Assembly: GCF_009650135.1 (NCBI RefSeq)
Contig: NZ_CP045871.1
Span: forward strand, 1,240,001-1,304,000
Source of the DNA: Litorivicinus lipolyticus
GTDB lineage: Bacteria > Pseudomonadota > Gammaproteobacteria > Pseudomonadales > Litorivicinaceae
Reading direction: 5' to 3'
Length of the DNA stretch: 64,000 nt
The notes beneath the pieces are model-generated. The model was not told the DNA's origin and did no database searches. It saw only the letters and a list, made by a program, of their open reading frames with translations. This document shows, in pieces, positions 16,899 through 26,788 of this stretch. Position 1 is the stretch's first letter, and each line of letters opens with the position of its first letter. The translations under genes and the position numbers were made by a program.

Positions 16899-17684
16899 AT
16901 GAACGCAGCACTTTGGGTCGCAAAGACCGGATTGGCAGCCCAGGACAAGGCACTCGCCGTGGTGTCCAACAACCTGGCGAACGTGTCTACCAATGGATTC
17001 AAGAAAGACCGCGTCGTCTTTCAGGATTTGTTGTACCAGGTCGAACGTGCGCCGGGCGGCGCCAATGGTGACGATGCGCAGTTGCCATCCGGCATCCAGA
17101 TCGGCACCGGGGTCAAAATCAGCGGCACCCGCAAGGTATTCAGCAACGGCTCCATGCAGGTCACCGGCCAAGCCCTGGACGTCGCCATTAACGGTCGTGG
17201 GTTCTTCCAAATTCAGCGCCCGGACGGCATTGTCGGCTACACCCGTGATGGCCAGTTTCAGGTCAACTCGGACGGTGCCGTGGTGACCGCCGAAGGCTAC
17301 TTGCTCGAACCCCAGATCAACATTCCGGCCGGCTCATCGGTGATCACCATTGGTAAAGACGGTTCGGTTAGCGCAGTCGAACAGGGCACTGGGCTGTCGA
17401 CCGTGGTCGGTAACATCACGCTGGCTGACTTTGCTAACCCGGAAGGGTTGTTGGCCATGGGCGGCAACAACTACGTGGAAACCGAAGCCAGTGGCCCGCC
17501 CAACATTGGCACGCCGTCCGAAATCGGCTTGGGCTCACTGGAGCAGGGCGCGGTTGAAAACTCCAACGTGTCGAGCGTCGAAGAGTTGGTCAACATGATC
17601 ACCACACAGCGCGCTTATGAGATGAATTCGAAGGTCATTTCGGCCGCCGATCAGATGCTGTCTTACTTGAATCAACAATTGTAG
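16899..17684 (+). CDS. flgG: FlgG, distal rod protein
   Basis: A 261-residue distal rod subunit of standard length, with V-S-N-N-L-A-N-V-S-T-N-G-F-K-K near the start and T-T-Q-R-A-Y-E-M-N-S-K at the end. FlgG forms the drive-shaft section that crosses the P and L rings. It is 15 bases from flgF, with CAGGAG before the ATG. Confidence 0.96.
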   Translation: MNAALWVAKTGLAAQDKALAVVSNNLANVSTNGFKKDRVVFQDLLYQVERAPGGANGDDAQLPSGIQIGTGVKISGTRKVFSNGSMQVTGQALDVAINGRGFFQIQRPDGIVGYTRDGQFQVNSDGAVVTAEGYLLEPQINIPAGSSVITIGKDGSVSAVEQGTGLSTVVGNITLADFANPEGLLAMGGNNYVETEASGPPNIGTPSEIGLGSLEQGAVENSNVSSVEELVNMITTQRAYEMNSKVISAADQMLSYLNQQL

Positions 17685-17694
17685 GGGTCTGATT

Positions 17695-18372
17695 ATGCTG
17701 CGAATTATATTGACTGTATCGGCACTCGCTCTGGTCGGATGCGGCGGTGGTGTAATCGCCCCTAAACCGGGCGACGAAGCCTACGCGCCGGTCGTCCAAC
17801 AAAACGCGCTGCCGCCGGTGATCCCCAATGGATCCATCTACCAAACCGGCCGCACCATGGATTTATTTGCCGATTCCCGGGCGCGCAACATCGGCGATAT
17901 CGTCACCGTGACCTTGCAGGAATCGACCCAAGCATCCAAAAGCGCCACCAGCAATTCCAGCAAAAGCTCAACCGCCAATATTTCGGCGCCGGTCATAGGC
18001 GGTATCGCGCCATCCATATTTGGCAAGCCGTTAACCGCCAGTTTCGGTGACAACGCCCGCGGCTTTAATGGCGCCGGTGCCGCCAATCAATCCAACAGTT
18101 TGTCCGGTCAAATTTCGGTCATGGTGGTCGATCGTCTGCCCGGCGGCGTCCTTCGCATCAGCGGCGAGAAATGGCTGGAACTTAACCAGGGCAAGGAATA
18201 CATCCGCCTGACTGGATTGATTCGCGACCAAGACATTGACCCCAGCAATGGCATTTCCAGTACCAAAATTGCCGACGCTCGGATCGCCTATTCGGGCTCC
18301 GGTCCGATTGGCGACGCCAACCGTCCTGGCTGGTTGGCACGATTCTTCAATAGTCCTGTGTGGCCATTTTAG
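17695..18372 (+). CDS. flgH: FlgH, L-ring lipoprotein
   Basis: A 225-residue outer-membrane lipoprotein. The signal peptide ends in a lipobox (A-L-V-G-C) with the modified Cys at residue 16. The FlgH core includes the conserved R-A-R-N-I-G-D-I-V-T-V and the C-terminal W-L-A-R-F-F. It forms the L ring bushing in the outer membrane. Confidence 0.96.
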   Translation: MLRIILTVSALALVGCGGGVIAPKPGDEAYAPVVQQNALPPVIPNGSIYQTGRTMDLFADSRARNIGDIVTVTLQESTQASKSATSNSSKSSTANISAPVIGGIAPSIFGKPLTASFGDNARGFNGAGAANQSNSLSGQISVMVVDRLPGGVLRISGEKWLELNQGKEYIRLTGLIRDQDIDPSNGISSTKIADARIAYSGSGPIGDANRPGWLARFFNSPVWPF

Positions 18373-18381
18373 GAGCAGCCC

Positions 18382-19473
18382 ATGAAACGCCTTTTGATTG
18401 CAGTATTAAGCCTCAGCGTCCTGACCGCGGATGCCGGTCAGCGCCTCAAAGACTTGGTCAAAATCCAAGGCGTTCGGTCCAACCCGATTTTGGGCTACGG
18501 ATTGGTTGTCGGATTGACCGGAACCGGTGACAACAGCGCCCTGACCGACCAAACCTACCGCAACCTGGCGCGCGAACTAGGCATTACCCTGGCCGCCAAC
18601 GCCCGGCCCGGCACCGACAATGTGGCCGTGGTGACCGTGCATGCGGACTTGCCGCCCTTTGCAAAACCGGGTCAAAACCTTGACGTCACCGTGTCCAGCA
18701 TGGGCAACGCGGCGTCGCTGCGCGGTGGCACGCTGTTGATGACGCCGCTGAAAGGCGCGGACGGCAATATTTACGCGGTCGCCCAGGGCAACATGATTGT
18801 CGGCGGATTCGGTGCCAGTGGTGAGGATGGCTCGTCAATCCAAGTCAATATCCCCAGCGTTGGGCGTATCCCCAACGGCGCCATTATCGAACGCGCGGTC
18901 CCCAACGGATTTAGCCAGGGCGACGAGATCATCATGAACCTGCATGAGGCCGATTTCACCACCGCCCAGCGTGTCGCCAACGCCATCAACGATTTGTTGG
19001 GCGGCGGCGTGGCCGCGCCCATGGACGCGATCAGCATCCGTGTCACGGCGCCGCGCGATCCGTCACAGCGGGTCGAATTTTTAAGCCTGTTGGAAAACGT
19101 CGAAGTTGAACCCGATGCGTTCCGCTCGCGGGTCGTGGTTAACAGCCGCACCGGCACCATCGTGATCGGCGAAAATGTGCGGCTGCGACCGACCGCCATT
19201 ACCCACGGCTCGATGGTCGTGACCGTCACGGAGGACCCCGCGGTGTCCCAGCCCGGTGCTTTTGCGGACGGTGGCACCACGGAAGTCGTGCCGCAATCGA
19301 CGGTCGACATCGAACAAACGGGCGGTCGCATGTTCCTGTTTGGACCGGCCGTGACCTTGCGTGATCTGGTCGCGGCGGTTAACAAAGTTGGGGCGACGCC
19401 GTCGGATTTGATGGGGATTTTGGAAGCCTTGAAGCAGGCCGGCGCACTCGAAGCCGAGCTGGTTGTCCTGTGA
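18382..19473 (+). CDS. flgI: FlgI, P-ring protein
   Basis: A 363-residue periplasmic ring protein with a short signal peptide (L-S-V-L-T-A-D-A) and the conserved start of the mature chain, [12 protein letters not shown]. The C-terminus (L-G-A... [10 protein letters not shown]) is typical. It builds the P ring around the distal rod with FlgA's help. It overlaps flgJ by four bases. Confidence 0.96.
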   Translation: MKRLLIAVLSLSVLTADAGQRLKDLVKIQGVRSNPILGYGLVVGLTGTGDNSALTDQTYRNLARELGITLAANARPGTDNVAVVTVHADLPPFAKPGQNLDVTVSSMGNAASLRGGTLLMTPLKGADGNIYAVAQGNMIVGGFGASGEDGSSIQVNIPSVGRIPNGAIIERAVPNGFSQGDEIIMNLHEADFTTAQRVANAINDLLGGGVAAPMDAISIRVTAPRDPSQRVEFLSLLENVEVEPDAFRSRVVVNSRTGTIVIGENVRLRPTAITHGSMVVTVTEDPAVSQPGAFADGGTTEVVPQSTVDIEQTGGRMFLFGPAVTLRDLVAAVNKVGATPSDLMGILEALKQAGALEAELVVL

Positions 19474-20393
19474 ACCTGGCGGACTCCAAGGCCGTCGTCG
19501 GCGGCTTCTATGACCTCAATGCAGTCACTGAGCTGAAGTTCGGCGACTCCAGCACCGAGACCGAGCGCCTGCAAAAGGTCGCCAAAGAATTCGAAACCCT
19601 GTTCGTCAACGAAATGTTGAAAAGCGCGCGCAAGGCCAACGAAGTGTTGGCCGATGACAACCCGCTCAACAGCGAGGAAGTGAAAACCTTTCAGGGCATG
19701 CTGGATAACGAGCTTGCGTTAACGCTGGGTCGTCAAGGCAAGCTGGGTGTTGCCGACATGTTAGTACGTCAGTTCGGCGGCGAGCCCAAGACGGCCGTGC
19801 CGGCAGAACAGATGGTTCAGCCGCTGCGCCCATTGGCGCGCGAACGTTCGGTCGACAGCGGCGCCATCAATCAAGTCGCACAGGCGGGGCGGGTCGATTT
19901 GGGCGGCGTCAAACCTGAGCAAACCCAGTTCGTCAAAAAGATAGCCGCCTTTGCCCAAGGTGCAGCCGACCGTTTGGGCGTGCCGGTCAGCCACATCGTG
20001 GCCCAGGCCGCGCTCGAAAGCGGTTGGGGCAAACACGTGCCCAAAGCCGAAGACGGCGGCAGCAGCTATAACTTTTTCGGTATCAAAGCCGGTGGCTGGG
20101 ACGGTGACAAAGCCGTGATCAACACCCAGGAATACAAACAAGGTCTGTGGGTCACCGAGCAAGCGGCATTCCGTGCCTATTCCGGCATGCGCGAAGCGCT
20201 GAACGATTACGCCAGTTTCGTCGAGCGCCCGCGTTACCAAGACGCGATCAACAACCCCGCCGGCTACTTTGAAGCGCTGCAAACGGCCGGCTATGCCACT
20301 GACCCCAGCTACGCCGACAAAGCCCGCAGCGTATTAACTCAAGTGGAAAAGATTTTGGCCGTTAACCCCGGTAATCAGGAGACCGGTGCATGA
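19470..20393 (+). CDS. flgJ: FlgJ, rod cap and peptidoglycan hydrolase
   Basis: A 307-residue two-domain protein that starts at a GTG overlapping the flgI stop. Residues about 25-100 are the rod-binding scaffold ([14 protein letters not shown]). Residues about 155-300 are a glucosaminidase-type domain ([11 protein letters not shown] with its catalytic Glu, then N-F-F-G-I-K). It caps the rod and opens the cell wall for it. This dual form is the gamma/betaproteobacterial type. Confidence 0.95.
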   Translation: MNLADSKAVVGGFYDLNAVTELKFGDSSTETERLQKVAKEFETLFVNEMLKSARKANEVLADDNPLNSEEVKTFQGMLDNELALTLGRQGKLGVADMLVRQFGGEPKTAVPAEQMVQPLRPLARERSVDSGAINQVAQAGRVDLGGVKPEQTQFVKKIAAFAQGAADRLGVPVSHIVAQAALESGWGKHVPKAEDGGSSYNFFGIKAGGWDGDKAVINTQEYKQGLWVTEQAAFRAYSGMREALNDYASFVERPRYQDAINNPAGYFEALQTAGYATDPSYADKARSVLTQVEKILAVNPGNQETGA

Positions 20394-22357
20394 GCATTCT
20401 TGGAACCGCGTTAACGGGCCTGCGGACAGCACAAACGCTGATCGACACGACCGGTAACAACATCGCCAACGCGAATACCCCCGGCTACGTTCGCCAGCGC
20501 GCGGACGTGTCGACGCTGGGCACGGTGGGTTACCAGTTGGGCGCTCAGGTTGCGCGTATTCGCCGCGATGTGCCGACTGAATTGCAGAACCAAGTGCGCC
20601 TGGACGGAGCAAAGAGCTATGCCAGTTCCGCCTACGCGGACGGTGCGACCCGCGTTGACCAGATTTTGGGCGACACTGAATCCGGTTTGAATTCGGTCAT
20701 GAACAGTTTCTTTTCGTCGGCGCAGGCACTGACCCAAGACCCCTCAAGCACGCCAAACCGTCAAACCTTTTTGGCCCAGGCCGGGGCGATGGCGAATCGC
20801 ATCAACCAGATGGGCGAGCAGTTATCGCGCGAAGAGGATTACCTCAGCAACTCCATGCGCGTCGGCGCAGATCGCCTCAATCAGCTGGCGGACGAGTTGG
20901 TTAGTTTGAATCGTCGTATCGCCGACCAGAGCAACCTACAAACGCCGCCATTGCAGCTGATGGATCAACGTGACCAAGTGCTGTTTGAAATGTCTGACTT
21001 GGCCGGCGTCGACGTGTTTCCGCTGGACGCAAATCAAGTCGCAGTCTACTTGTCGGGCGGCAGTGTATTGGTATCCGGGCAATCGAAAATGGATGTGGCC
21101 GCCGAAGCCTCGCAGTCCGACCCGACCCGTTTGCAGTTGGTACTGCAAAGCAACGGCAGTACCGTCGGCTTTGTCCCCAATGGCAGGCTGGAAGGCACGC
21201 TGGGTGGCCTCAATCAATTGCTGGACGACGTGGTGTTACCCGCACGCAACGAGCTTGGATTGATTGCGATGAGTATAGCCGACGCGGTTAACACCACCTT
21301 GGGCCAGGGTTTGGACATGAACGGGGACTTTGGCGCGCCGCTGTTCAAGGACCTGAACAGCGCCGGGTTCTTGCCCGGCCGCGCCATTCCGAACCTCACC
21401 AATGGCGCCAACGGTCAAATAACTGTCACGATTGATGACACCCAGGCCATGACGGGCAAAGACTACAACCTCGCGGTGGCCGCCGGTGGTGCCTTTACGG
21501 TGCTCGACCGCTTCGGCGCGCCGGTCACCTCGGGTACTCTCAATGCGGGCGCCGATACATCGGTCAGTTTCCACGGCATCACGCTGACCTTAGGCCCGAG
21601 CGGCGACTATGTCGCCGGCGATAAATTTGGTATTCAGCCGACGCGACGCGCGGCCGAAGCCTTGTCCGTGGCCCTACAAGACCCCAGCGCACTGGGCTTG
21701 GCGGCACCCGTCATTGGCACCGACTCGTTGGCAAATGGTGGCAGCGGTGCCGTCAGTTACGGCGCCACCCTGGCCGTTGGCACCGGCACCAACTTTACGA
21801 CATCCCCGGCCGCCATGACGCCTGAGCTGAATGTCGAATTCGGCGCGGGCAATACCTATGTGGTTAAGAATGCCGGCACCGGCGCAACGCTTTGGTCATC
21901 GACCTATACGCCGGGGCAAACGCTGGACCTGTTTTCGAGCACGCCCGGGGACATCAGTTACACCGGTTTTAGCGCGACCCTGAACGGTTTGCCCGAGGTG
22001 GGCGATACTTTCAACTTTGGGTTTAACGCGGGCGGCACGGGCGATAACCGTAACGCTCAAGCCTTGGCCGGCCTGCAAACGGCTGGGTGGCTGAACGGTG
22101 GCGAAAAACGATTCAGCGATGCCTATGGTGGCTTGGTTGGGTCGGTCGGTTCCAAAGCGTCACTTGGGCAAATCACGGCGGCGGCGGATCAGTCAATTTA
22201 CAGCGCCTCCGAGACCCGTTTGGGTGATATCTCGGGGGTCAATTTGGACGAGGAGGCCGCTAACTTGGTGCGCTACCAGCAGTACTACCAGGCATCGGCC
22301 CAAGTCATCTCCATTGCCAATGATTTATTCCAAACACTGCTGGGATCATTGAGGTAA
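20390..22357 (+). CDS. flgK: FlgK, hook-filament junction protein 1
   Basis: A 655-residue junction protein with L-I-D-T-T-G-N-N-I-A-N-A-N-T-P-G-Y at the N-terminus and a D0 helix at the end (Y-Q-Q-Y-Y-Q-A-S-A-Q-V-I). It connects hook to filament and depends on FlgN for export. It overlaps flgJ by four bases. The length is near the upper normal range because of a broad, Gly/Thr-rich central domain. Confidence 0.95.
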   Translation: MSILGTALTGLRTAQTLIDTTGNNIANANTPGYVRQRADVSTLGTVGYQLGAQVARIRRDVPTELQNQVRLDGAKSYASSAYADGATRVDQILGDTESGLNSVMNSFFSSAQALTQDPSSTPNRQTFLAQAGAMANRINQMGEQLSREEDYLSNSMRVGADRLNQLADELVSLNRRIADQSNLQTPPLQLMDQRDQVLFEMSDLAGVDVFPLDANQVAVYLSGGSVLVSGQSKMDVAAEASQSDPTRLQLVLQSNGSTVGFVPNGRLEGTLGGLNQLLDDVVLPARNELGLIAMSIADAVNTTLGQGLDMNGDFGAPLFKDLNSAGFLPGRAIPNLTNGANGQITVTIDDTQAMTGKDYNLAVAAGGAFTVLDRFGAPVTSGTLNAGADTSVSFHGITLTLGPSGDYVAGDKFGIQPTRRAAEALSVALQDPSALGLAAPVIGTDSLANGGSGAVSYGATLAVGTGTNFTTSPAAMTPELNVEFGAGNTYVVKNAGTGATLWSSTYTPGQTLDLFSSTPGDISYTGFSATLNGLPEVGDTFNFGFNAGGTGDNRNAQALAGLQTAGWLNGGEKRFSDAYGGLVGSVGSKASLGQITAAADQSIYSASETRLGDISGVNLDEEAANLVRYQQYYQASAQVISIANDLFQTLLGSLR

Positions 22358-22360
22358 GCC

Positions 22361-23596
22361 ATGAATAGACTCTCGACGGCCGCATTCTTTCAACGCTCGA
22401 TCGACCAAATGACCTCGGCCACCCAACGACTGGAAAAAGCACAGTCCCAAGTGGCTACGGGCAAACGCTTGCAGACCGCTGCGGATGACCCTATCGGGGC
22501 GCCTATCGCGGTCGCACTGCGTCAGGCGATGGCGCGGCGCGAGAATTTTGACGCCAACATCGAAAGTGCTCGGCGTACTTTGAATGCCACCGAAAGCAGC
22601 CTTAATGCGATCGAGACCGCGATCATGCGTTCGCGTGACCTGGCGTTAAACGCGGGCGACGGCACATTAAGTGATACCGACCGGGGCGCGATCGCGGTTG
22701 AATTGCGGTTACGAATCGACGAAATCATGAATCAAATGAACGCCCAAGACGCCAGTGGCGATTTCCTGTACAGCGGGTTCAAGACCAAGACCCAGCCTTT
22801 TGTTCGCCAACCCGATGGCACCGTGCAGTTCGCCGGGGACGGGGGTGTCCGTGAAATGCAGATCGGCTCCAATTTGTCGGTCAATGACCGAATCAGCGGT
22901 CGCAATACCTTTACGCGGATCCCTGCGCCAACCGCGGCAGCCGCAACCTTGGTGGGCGCGGGCCTTAGCCTGCAAGGCCCGGTTATCAGCGACGCCAGCG
23001 ATTTTGCGGCGGTCGGGGGCGATAACCTTGAGCTTACTTTTTCCTCGGCGACGGAATTCACCGTCAAACTGGATGGGGTTGCGGTCGAGGTGTTGGTTGA
23101 CGGCAGCCCGGTTGCAGCGGGCAGCAACGCATCATTTTCCAGCGGCGCGACCATCTCGATTCAGGGCGCATCGATCGAATTGTCCGGCACGCCCGCGGCC
23201 GGCAACACTGTGACCGTCACCACCGCAGCCAGCGGCCAGCAGGACCTGGCGTCTGGAATAGACGCACTGGCTGATCGTTTGGAGGCCGGATCAACTGGTT
23301 TTGCTGGGCAGTTTATCAGCAGTGACATTCAAGCCACGGTCAGCTTTTTGGACAGTGCGATGGATAAACTGAACGCCATGCGCAGCCAGGTCGGCGTGTC
23401 GCTGAACGTGTTGGACTCCGCTCAACAAAGCAACCAACTGGAGAGCATTATCGACCAAGAGCATTTGGGCAAAATTGAAAATGCTGACCTGGCCCAAGCG
23501 ATCAGCGAGATGACGCTGGCGCAAACAACACTGCAAGCCTCACAGCAGACCTTTGCACGAATCAGCTCGTTGTCGTTGTTCAATTACCTGAACTAG
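22361..23596 (+). CDS. flgL: FlgL, hook-filament junction protein 3
   Basis: A 411-residue flagellin-like junction protein. The N-terminal region reads L-E-K-A-Q-S-Q-V-A-T-G-K-R-L and carries the A-A-D-D-P-I-G-A motif; the C-terminus ends in the typical D0 helix. It sits between FlgK and the filament. It is the last gene of the flgFGHIJKL run, followed by a hairpin with a T run. Confidence 0.95.
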   Translation: MNRLSTAAFFQRSIDQMTSATQRLEKAQSQVATGKRLQTAADDPIGAPIAVALRQAMARRENFDANIESARRTLNATESSLNAIETAIMRSRDLALNAGDGTLSDTDRGAIAVELRLRIDEIMNQMNAQDASGDFLYSGFKTKTQPFVRQPDGTVQFAGDGGVREMQIGSNLSVNDRISGRNTFTRIPAPTAAAATLVGAGLSLQGPVISDASDFAAVGGDNLELTFSSATEFTVKLDGVAVEVLVDGSPVAAGSNASFSSGATISIQGASIELSGTPAAGNTVTVTTAASGQQDLASGIDALADRLEAGSTGFAGQFISSDIQATVSFLDSAMDKLNAMRSQVGVSLNVLDSAQQSNQLESIIDQEHLGKIENADLAQAISEMTLAQTTLQASQQTFARISSLSLFNYLN

Positions 23597-23620
23597 TTCG
23601 GCCATTTAAACAGGCAAGAG

Positions 23621-23644
23621 CGCTGTGACTTCACTGCGTTTTTT
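23621..23644 (+). terminator. Intrinsic terminator after flgL
   Basis: CGC-T-GTGA and TCAC-T-GCG pair with one internal T-T mismatch and a two-base loop, followed by six T. Confidence 0.7.
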
Positions 23645-23784
23645 CGCCAATAAAATATCAATATGACTTTGGTTATAACCATCCGCGCTTTATTTTTGTG
23701 ATTTATTCCGTATTAATTAATGTCGGGATGATGCTCACCTGGACTTGGAACCTGAGCTTGGCAGCACCCCGCGTAAAAAAGACT

Positions 23785-23811
23785 TAATGATATTGCTTGT
23801 TCTGCCGAAAT
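23785..23811 (+). promoter_or_regulatory. Sigma-28 promoter of the first flagellin
   Basis: TAAT, 15 bases, GCCGAAAT resembles TAAA-N15-GCCGATAA. A second, weaker candidate (TATT-N15-GCCGACGA) begins at 23811. Both lie about 60-110 bases before the gene, in the 300-base gap after flgL. Confidence 0.6.
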
Positions 23812-23896
23812 ATTCCTTAGGCGGCCTTGGCCGACGAACTGTGTGGAAAGCGCTGGGTTGCCAGCTCATCCACAATTCGAATAGGGGAAAGACATC

Positions 23897-24718
23897 ATGG
23901 CACTATACATCGGCACTAACTCTGCAAGCTTATCCGCACAACGCTCGCTGATCTCGTCACAAAACAATCTGCAAACCAGCTTTGAACGTCTGTCATCCGG
24001 CAGTCGTATCAACAGTGCGGCCGACGATGCCGCGGGCTTGGCGATCGCAAGCCGCTTAAAGGCACAGGCCAGCGGATTGCAGGTAGCACAGCGCAATGCC
24101 GCCAACGGCGTGAGCTTAGTCGAGACCGCTGACTCAGCCCTGGGCACAATGACGGACCTGTTGACCCGGGGCCGGGACTTGGTACTTCAATACTCAGACG
24201 GCACCTTAAGCGCATCGGACAAAACCGCAATTGACGCCGAACTGACGGACATCAACACCGAGTTGGAGCGCGTGCGCACTAAAACCAGTTTCGCAGGGGT
24301 CGACCTGTTAAACGGAGCGGTCACCACCGGTTTGGGTGGCACCAGCGTCAGCATTGGTATCGATGCGGCTGGCACGACCGTTGCCGTGGCCTTGGACACA
24401 GCCTTTGACGGTATGACCTTCGCTTCCACCGACGCCCTCAGCAACTCCAAAACTGTGGCTGCGATCGACACCTTGATCGATGAGGTCAACGCGCAACGTG
24501 CAAGTTTCGGCGCGCTGGCGAACACCTTTCAATCGGCGATTGAAAACTTGGCAGCCGTTGAACAGGGCGTGACTGCCGCCGCCGGCCGCATCATGGACAC
24601 CGACTTTGCCCGTGAATCGGCGGAACTGGCAAAAAACCAGATCCTTCAGCAGGCGGGCACATCGATCCTTGCCCAGGCCAACCAATCAACGCAATCGGTG
24701 CTGTCGCTGCTTCAGTAA
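23897..24718 (+). CDS. fliC: Flagellin, copy 1 of 5
   Basis: A 273-residue flagellin built almost only of the conserved core. The N-terminal D0/D1 (to about residue 140) includes the F-E-R-L-S-S-G-S-R-I-N-S-A-A-D-D-A-A-G block. A short middle follows, then the C-terminal D1/D0 ending S-T-Q-S-V-L-S-L-L-Q. There is no outer D2/D3 domain, so the filament surface should be smooth. It follows an AGGGGA ribosome site and a sigma-28 site. FliS, encoded downstream, should bind its C-terminus. Confidence 0.96.
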   Translation: MALYIGTNSASLSAQRSLISSQNNLQTSFERLSSGSRINSAADDAAGLAIASRLKAQASGLQVAQRNAANGVSLVETADSALGTMTDLLTRGRDLVLQYSDGTLSASDKTAIDAELTDINTELERVRTKTSFAGVDLLNGAVTTGLGGTSVSIGIDAAGTTVAVALDTAFDGMTFASTDALSNSKTVAAIDTLIDEVNAQRASFGALANTFQSAIENLAAVEQGVTAAAGRIMDTDFARESAELAKNQILQQAGTSILAQANQSTQSVLSLLQ

Positions 24719-24728
24719 GCCGCATGAA

Positions 24729-24748
24729 GCGCCGCGACTGAGCGGCGC
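24729..24748 (+). other. Hairpin between flagellins 1 and 2
   Basis: A GC-only 7-bp stem GCGCCGC/GCGGCGC with loop GACTGA lies ten bases past the flagellin 1 stop and has no T run. It may protect the mRNA 3' end or partly attenuate read-through into copy 2, which lacks a convincing promoter. Confidence 0.45.
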
Positions 24749-24819
24749 GCAGGGCAAGCAATAATGATGCAGGAGTGACCGCCAAATGGTCTGTCTGCGC
24801 AACCCGGAAGGAAATCAAC

Positions 24820-25656
24820 ATGGCCTTATACATTGGAACCAACTCATCGAGCCTATCGGCACAGCGCTCGCTGATATCGTCTCAGAACAACTTACAGACC
24901 AGTTTTGAACGGTTGTCCTCAGGCAGCCGTATCAATAGCGCCGCTGACGATGCCGCTGGCCTTGCGATTGCCAGCCGCTTGAAAGCGCAGGCCAGCGGTT
25001 TGCAAGTGGCCCAACGCAATGCCGCCAACGGTATCAGTTTGGTTGAGACCGCTGACGCGGCCATGGGCACCATGGTCGACCTGTTGACGCGTGGCCGCGA
25101 TTTGGTATTGCAGCAAACGGACGGCACATTGTCGGGGGCTGACTTGGATGCCATCGATGCGGAGTTGTCGGACATTTCGACCGAGTTGGAACGTGTCCGC
25201 GAAAACACCAGTTTTGCCGGTGTCGATTTGCTGGACGGAACGCTGAGTTTAACTGTCGCGATTGATGCCGCGGGCACGACCCAAACGGTCGCCACCGGTG
25301 CGACATTTAATGCCTACGATTTTAACGACCCGACTAAGGACTCGTTAATTGATGCGGCGCTGGCCGCCGGTGCATCCGACGCCAACAAGACCGTGGCGGA
25401 AATCGACACATTAATCGACGGTGTTAACGCTCAGCGCGCTGAGTTTGGTGCGCTGGCCAACACCTTTCAATCCGCCATAGAAAACCTGGCGGCGGTCGAG
25501 CAGGGCGTAACTGCCGCGGCTGGACGCATCATGGACACTGATTTCGCTCGTGAATCGGCCAATCTGGCGAAGAACCAAATTCTGCAACAAGCCGGCACAT
25601 CAATATTGGCCCAAGCCAACCAGTCGACTCAGTCGGTGTTGTCTTTGCTCCAATAA
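24820..25656 (+). CDS. fliC: Flagellin, copy 2 of 5
   Basis: A 278-residue flagellin with the same core as copy 1 (M-A-L-Y-I-G-T-N-S-S-S-L-S-A) and a different middle region (about residues 145-205, with the Y-D-F-N-D-P-T-K-D stretch). The ATG at 24820 follows GGAAGGA; an earlier start would add 15 unrelated residues. Only a poor sigma-28 match lies in the 101-base gap, so it is probably read with copy 1. A strong terminator follows, closing a two-flagellin unit. Confidence 0.95.
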   Translation: MALYIGTNSSSLSAQRSLISSQNNLQTSFERLSSGSRINSAADDAAGLAIASRLKAQASGLQVAQRNAANGISLVETADAAMGTMVDLLTRGRDLVLQQTDGTLSGADLDAIDAELSDISTELERVRENTSFAGVDLLDGTLSLTVAIDAAGTTQTVATGATFNAYDFNDPTKDSLIDAALAAGASDANKTVAEIDTLIDGVNAQRAEFGALANTFQSAIENLAAVEQGVTAAAGRIMDTDFARESANLAKNQILQQAGTSILAQANQSTQSVLSLLQ

Positions 25657-25677
25657 GCCGTTCGGCGACTGACGACG

Positions 25678-25704
25678 AAGCAGCCTAGGGGCTGCTTTTT
25701 TTTT
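25678..25704 (+). terminator. Intrinsic terminator after flagellin 2
   Basis: AAGCAGCC/GGCTGCTT, an 8-bp stem with a four-base loop, followed by a run of nine T. Confidence 0.93.
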
Positions 25705-25804
25705 GGCTCAAATATGGGCCTGAACAAAGCGCTCAACCCACCCATAAAACTAAGTATTAAATTCATATTTTAACGCAAATTGACCATTAAATTGGGCGCA
25801 CGCC

Positions 25805-25831
25805 TAAACCTTCGGATTCTGCCGCCGTTAG
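25805..25831 (+). promoter_or_regulatory. Sigma-28 promoter of flagellin 3
   Basis: TAAA (25805), 15 bases, GCCGTTAG (25824). The -35 is perfect and the -10 has two changes. It lies 77 bases before the gene. Confidence 0.72.
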
Positions 25832-25907
25832 CCCCCTTGTAACAGCAACGATCAAACAGTGCAGAAAGGCCCAATACTGGGTTGTCTGCGGGTTCAGGGG
25901 ATTAAAG

Positions 25908-26729
25908 ATGGCTCTATATATCGGCACCAACACATCCAGCATGGCGGCGCAGCGTTCGCTGATTTCATCGCAATCTAACTTGCGAACCAACTTCGAGCGC
26001 TTGTCGTCGGGCAGTCGCATTAACAGCGCCGCCGACGATGCCGCGGGTCTATCAATCGCCAGCCGACTAAAGGCCCAGGCCAGCGGTTTGCAGGTCGCTC
26101 AAAAGACCGCTGCGAACGGCATCAGCCTGGTTGAAACCGCCGACGCGGCATTGGGTACGATGACTGATTTGCTGACGCGTGCTCGCGACCTCGTTCTTCA
26201 ATACAGCGACGGGACTCTGAGTACCAGCGATAAAGCGGCGATTGAATCGGAGCTTGGGGACATCAATACCGAGCTCACACGAGTTTACGAGAAATCCGAG
26301 TTTGCCGGCGTAAATCTACTTAACGGTGCGGGCACTGGGATTGGCGCGGCTGCCGGCGTCAACGTAACCGTCGATTCGGCGGGAACGACTGTGGCCGTAA
26401 AGCTGGAGACCGCATTTAAAGGGATGCTGTTCGGTAGCACTGACACAATAGATAAAGATAGCACTGTCACGGAAATTGACACATTGATCACCGAGGTCAA
26501 TGCGCAACGCGCAGGTTTTGGCGCATTAGCCAACACATTTCAGTCGGCGATCGAGAACCTGGCGGCAGTTGAGCAGGGCGTATCCGCCGCAGCCGGCCGC
26601 ATCATGGACACTGATTTTGCCCGCGAATCCGCAGAGCTGGCCAAAAATCAGATTCTGCAGCAAGCCGGCACGTCGATCTTAGCCCAGGCCAACCAGTCCT
26701 CGCAGGCCGTGTTGAGCTTGCTCCAGTAA
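25908..26729 (+). CDS. fliC: Flagellin, copy 3 of 5
   Basis: A 273-residue flagellin. It diverges most from the others: S-N-L-R-T-N-F-E-R for S-N-L-Q-T-S, a K-T-A-A-N-G segment where the others have R-N-A-A-N-G, E-K-S-E-F in the D1 turn, and S-S-Q-A-V-L-S at the end. It has its own sigma-28 site and an AGGGGA ribosome site. Only 59 bases separate it from copy 4, with no promoter or terminator seen there, so copies 3 and 4 probably share a transcript. Confidence 0.95.
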   Translation: MALYIGTNTSSMAAQRSLISSQSNLRTNFERLSSGSRINSAADDAAGLSIASRLKAQASGLQVAQKTAANGISLVETADAALGTMTDLLTRARDLVLQYSDGTLSTSDKAAIESELGDINTELTRVYEKSEFAGVNLLNGAGTGIGAAAGVNVTVDSAGTTVAVKLETAFKGMLFGSTDTIDKDSTVTEIDTLITEVNAQRAGFGALANTFQSAIENLAAVEQGVSAAAGRIMDTDFARESAELAKNQILQQAGTSILAQANQSSQAVLSLLQ

Positions 26730-26788
26730 TCAGACCCAACCTTTTATGCGCCAAGCGCGAGTAATCGCACAGGCTCAAGGAGCACATC

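Noticed and set aside
18771..19574. 267-codon minus-strand frame opposite flgI and flgJ
   Set aside because: It is antisense to two well-conserved genes, lacks family motifs and a ribosome site, and has low-complexity residue use typical of GC-rich shadows. Other long antisense frames (for example 2732-3370 and 37671-38408) were dropped for the same reason.
24764..24793. Sigma-28 promoter for flagellin 2
   Set aside because: TAAT-N15-GCCAAATG has the right spacing, but the -10 block departs too far from GCCGATAA; read-through from copy 1 is more likely.
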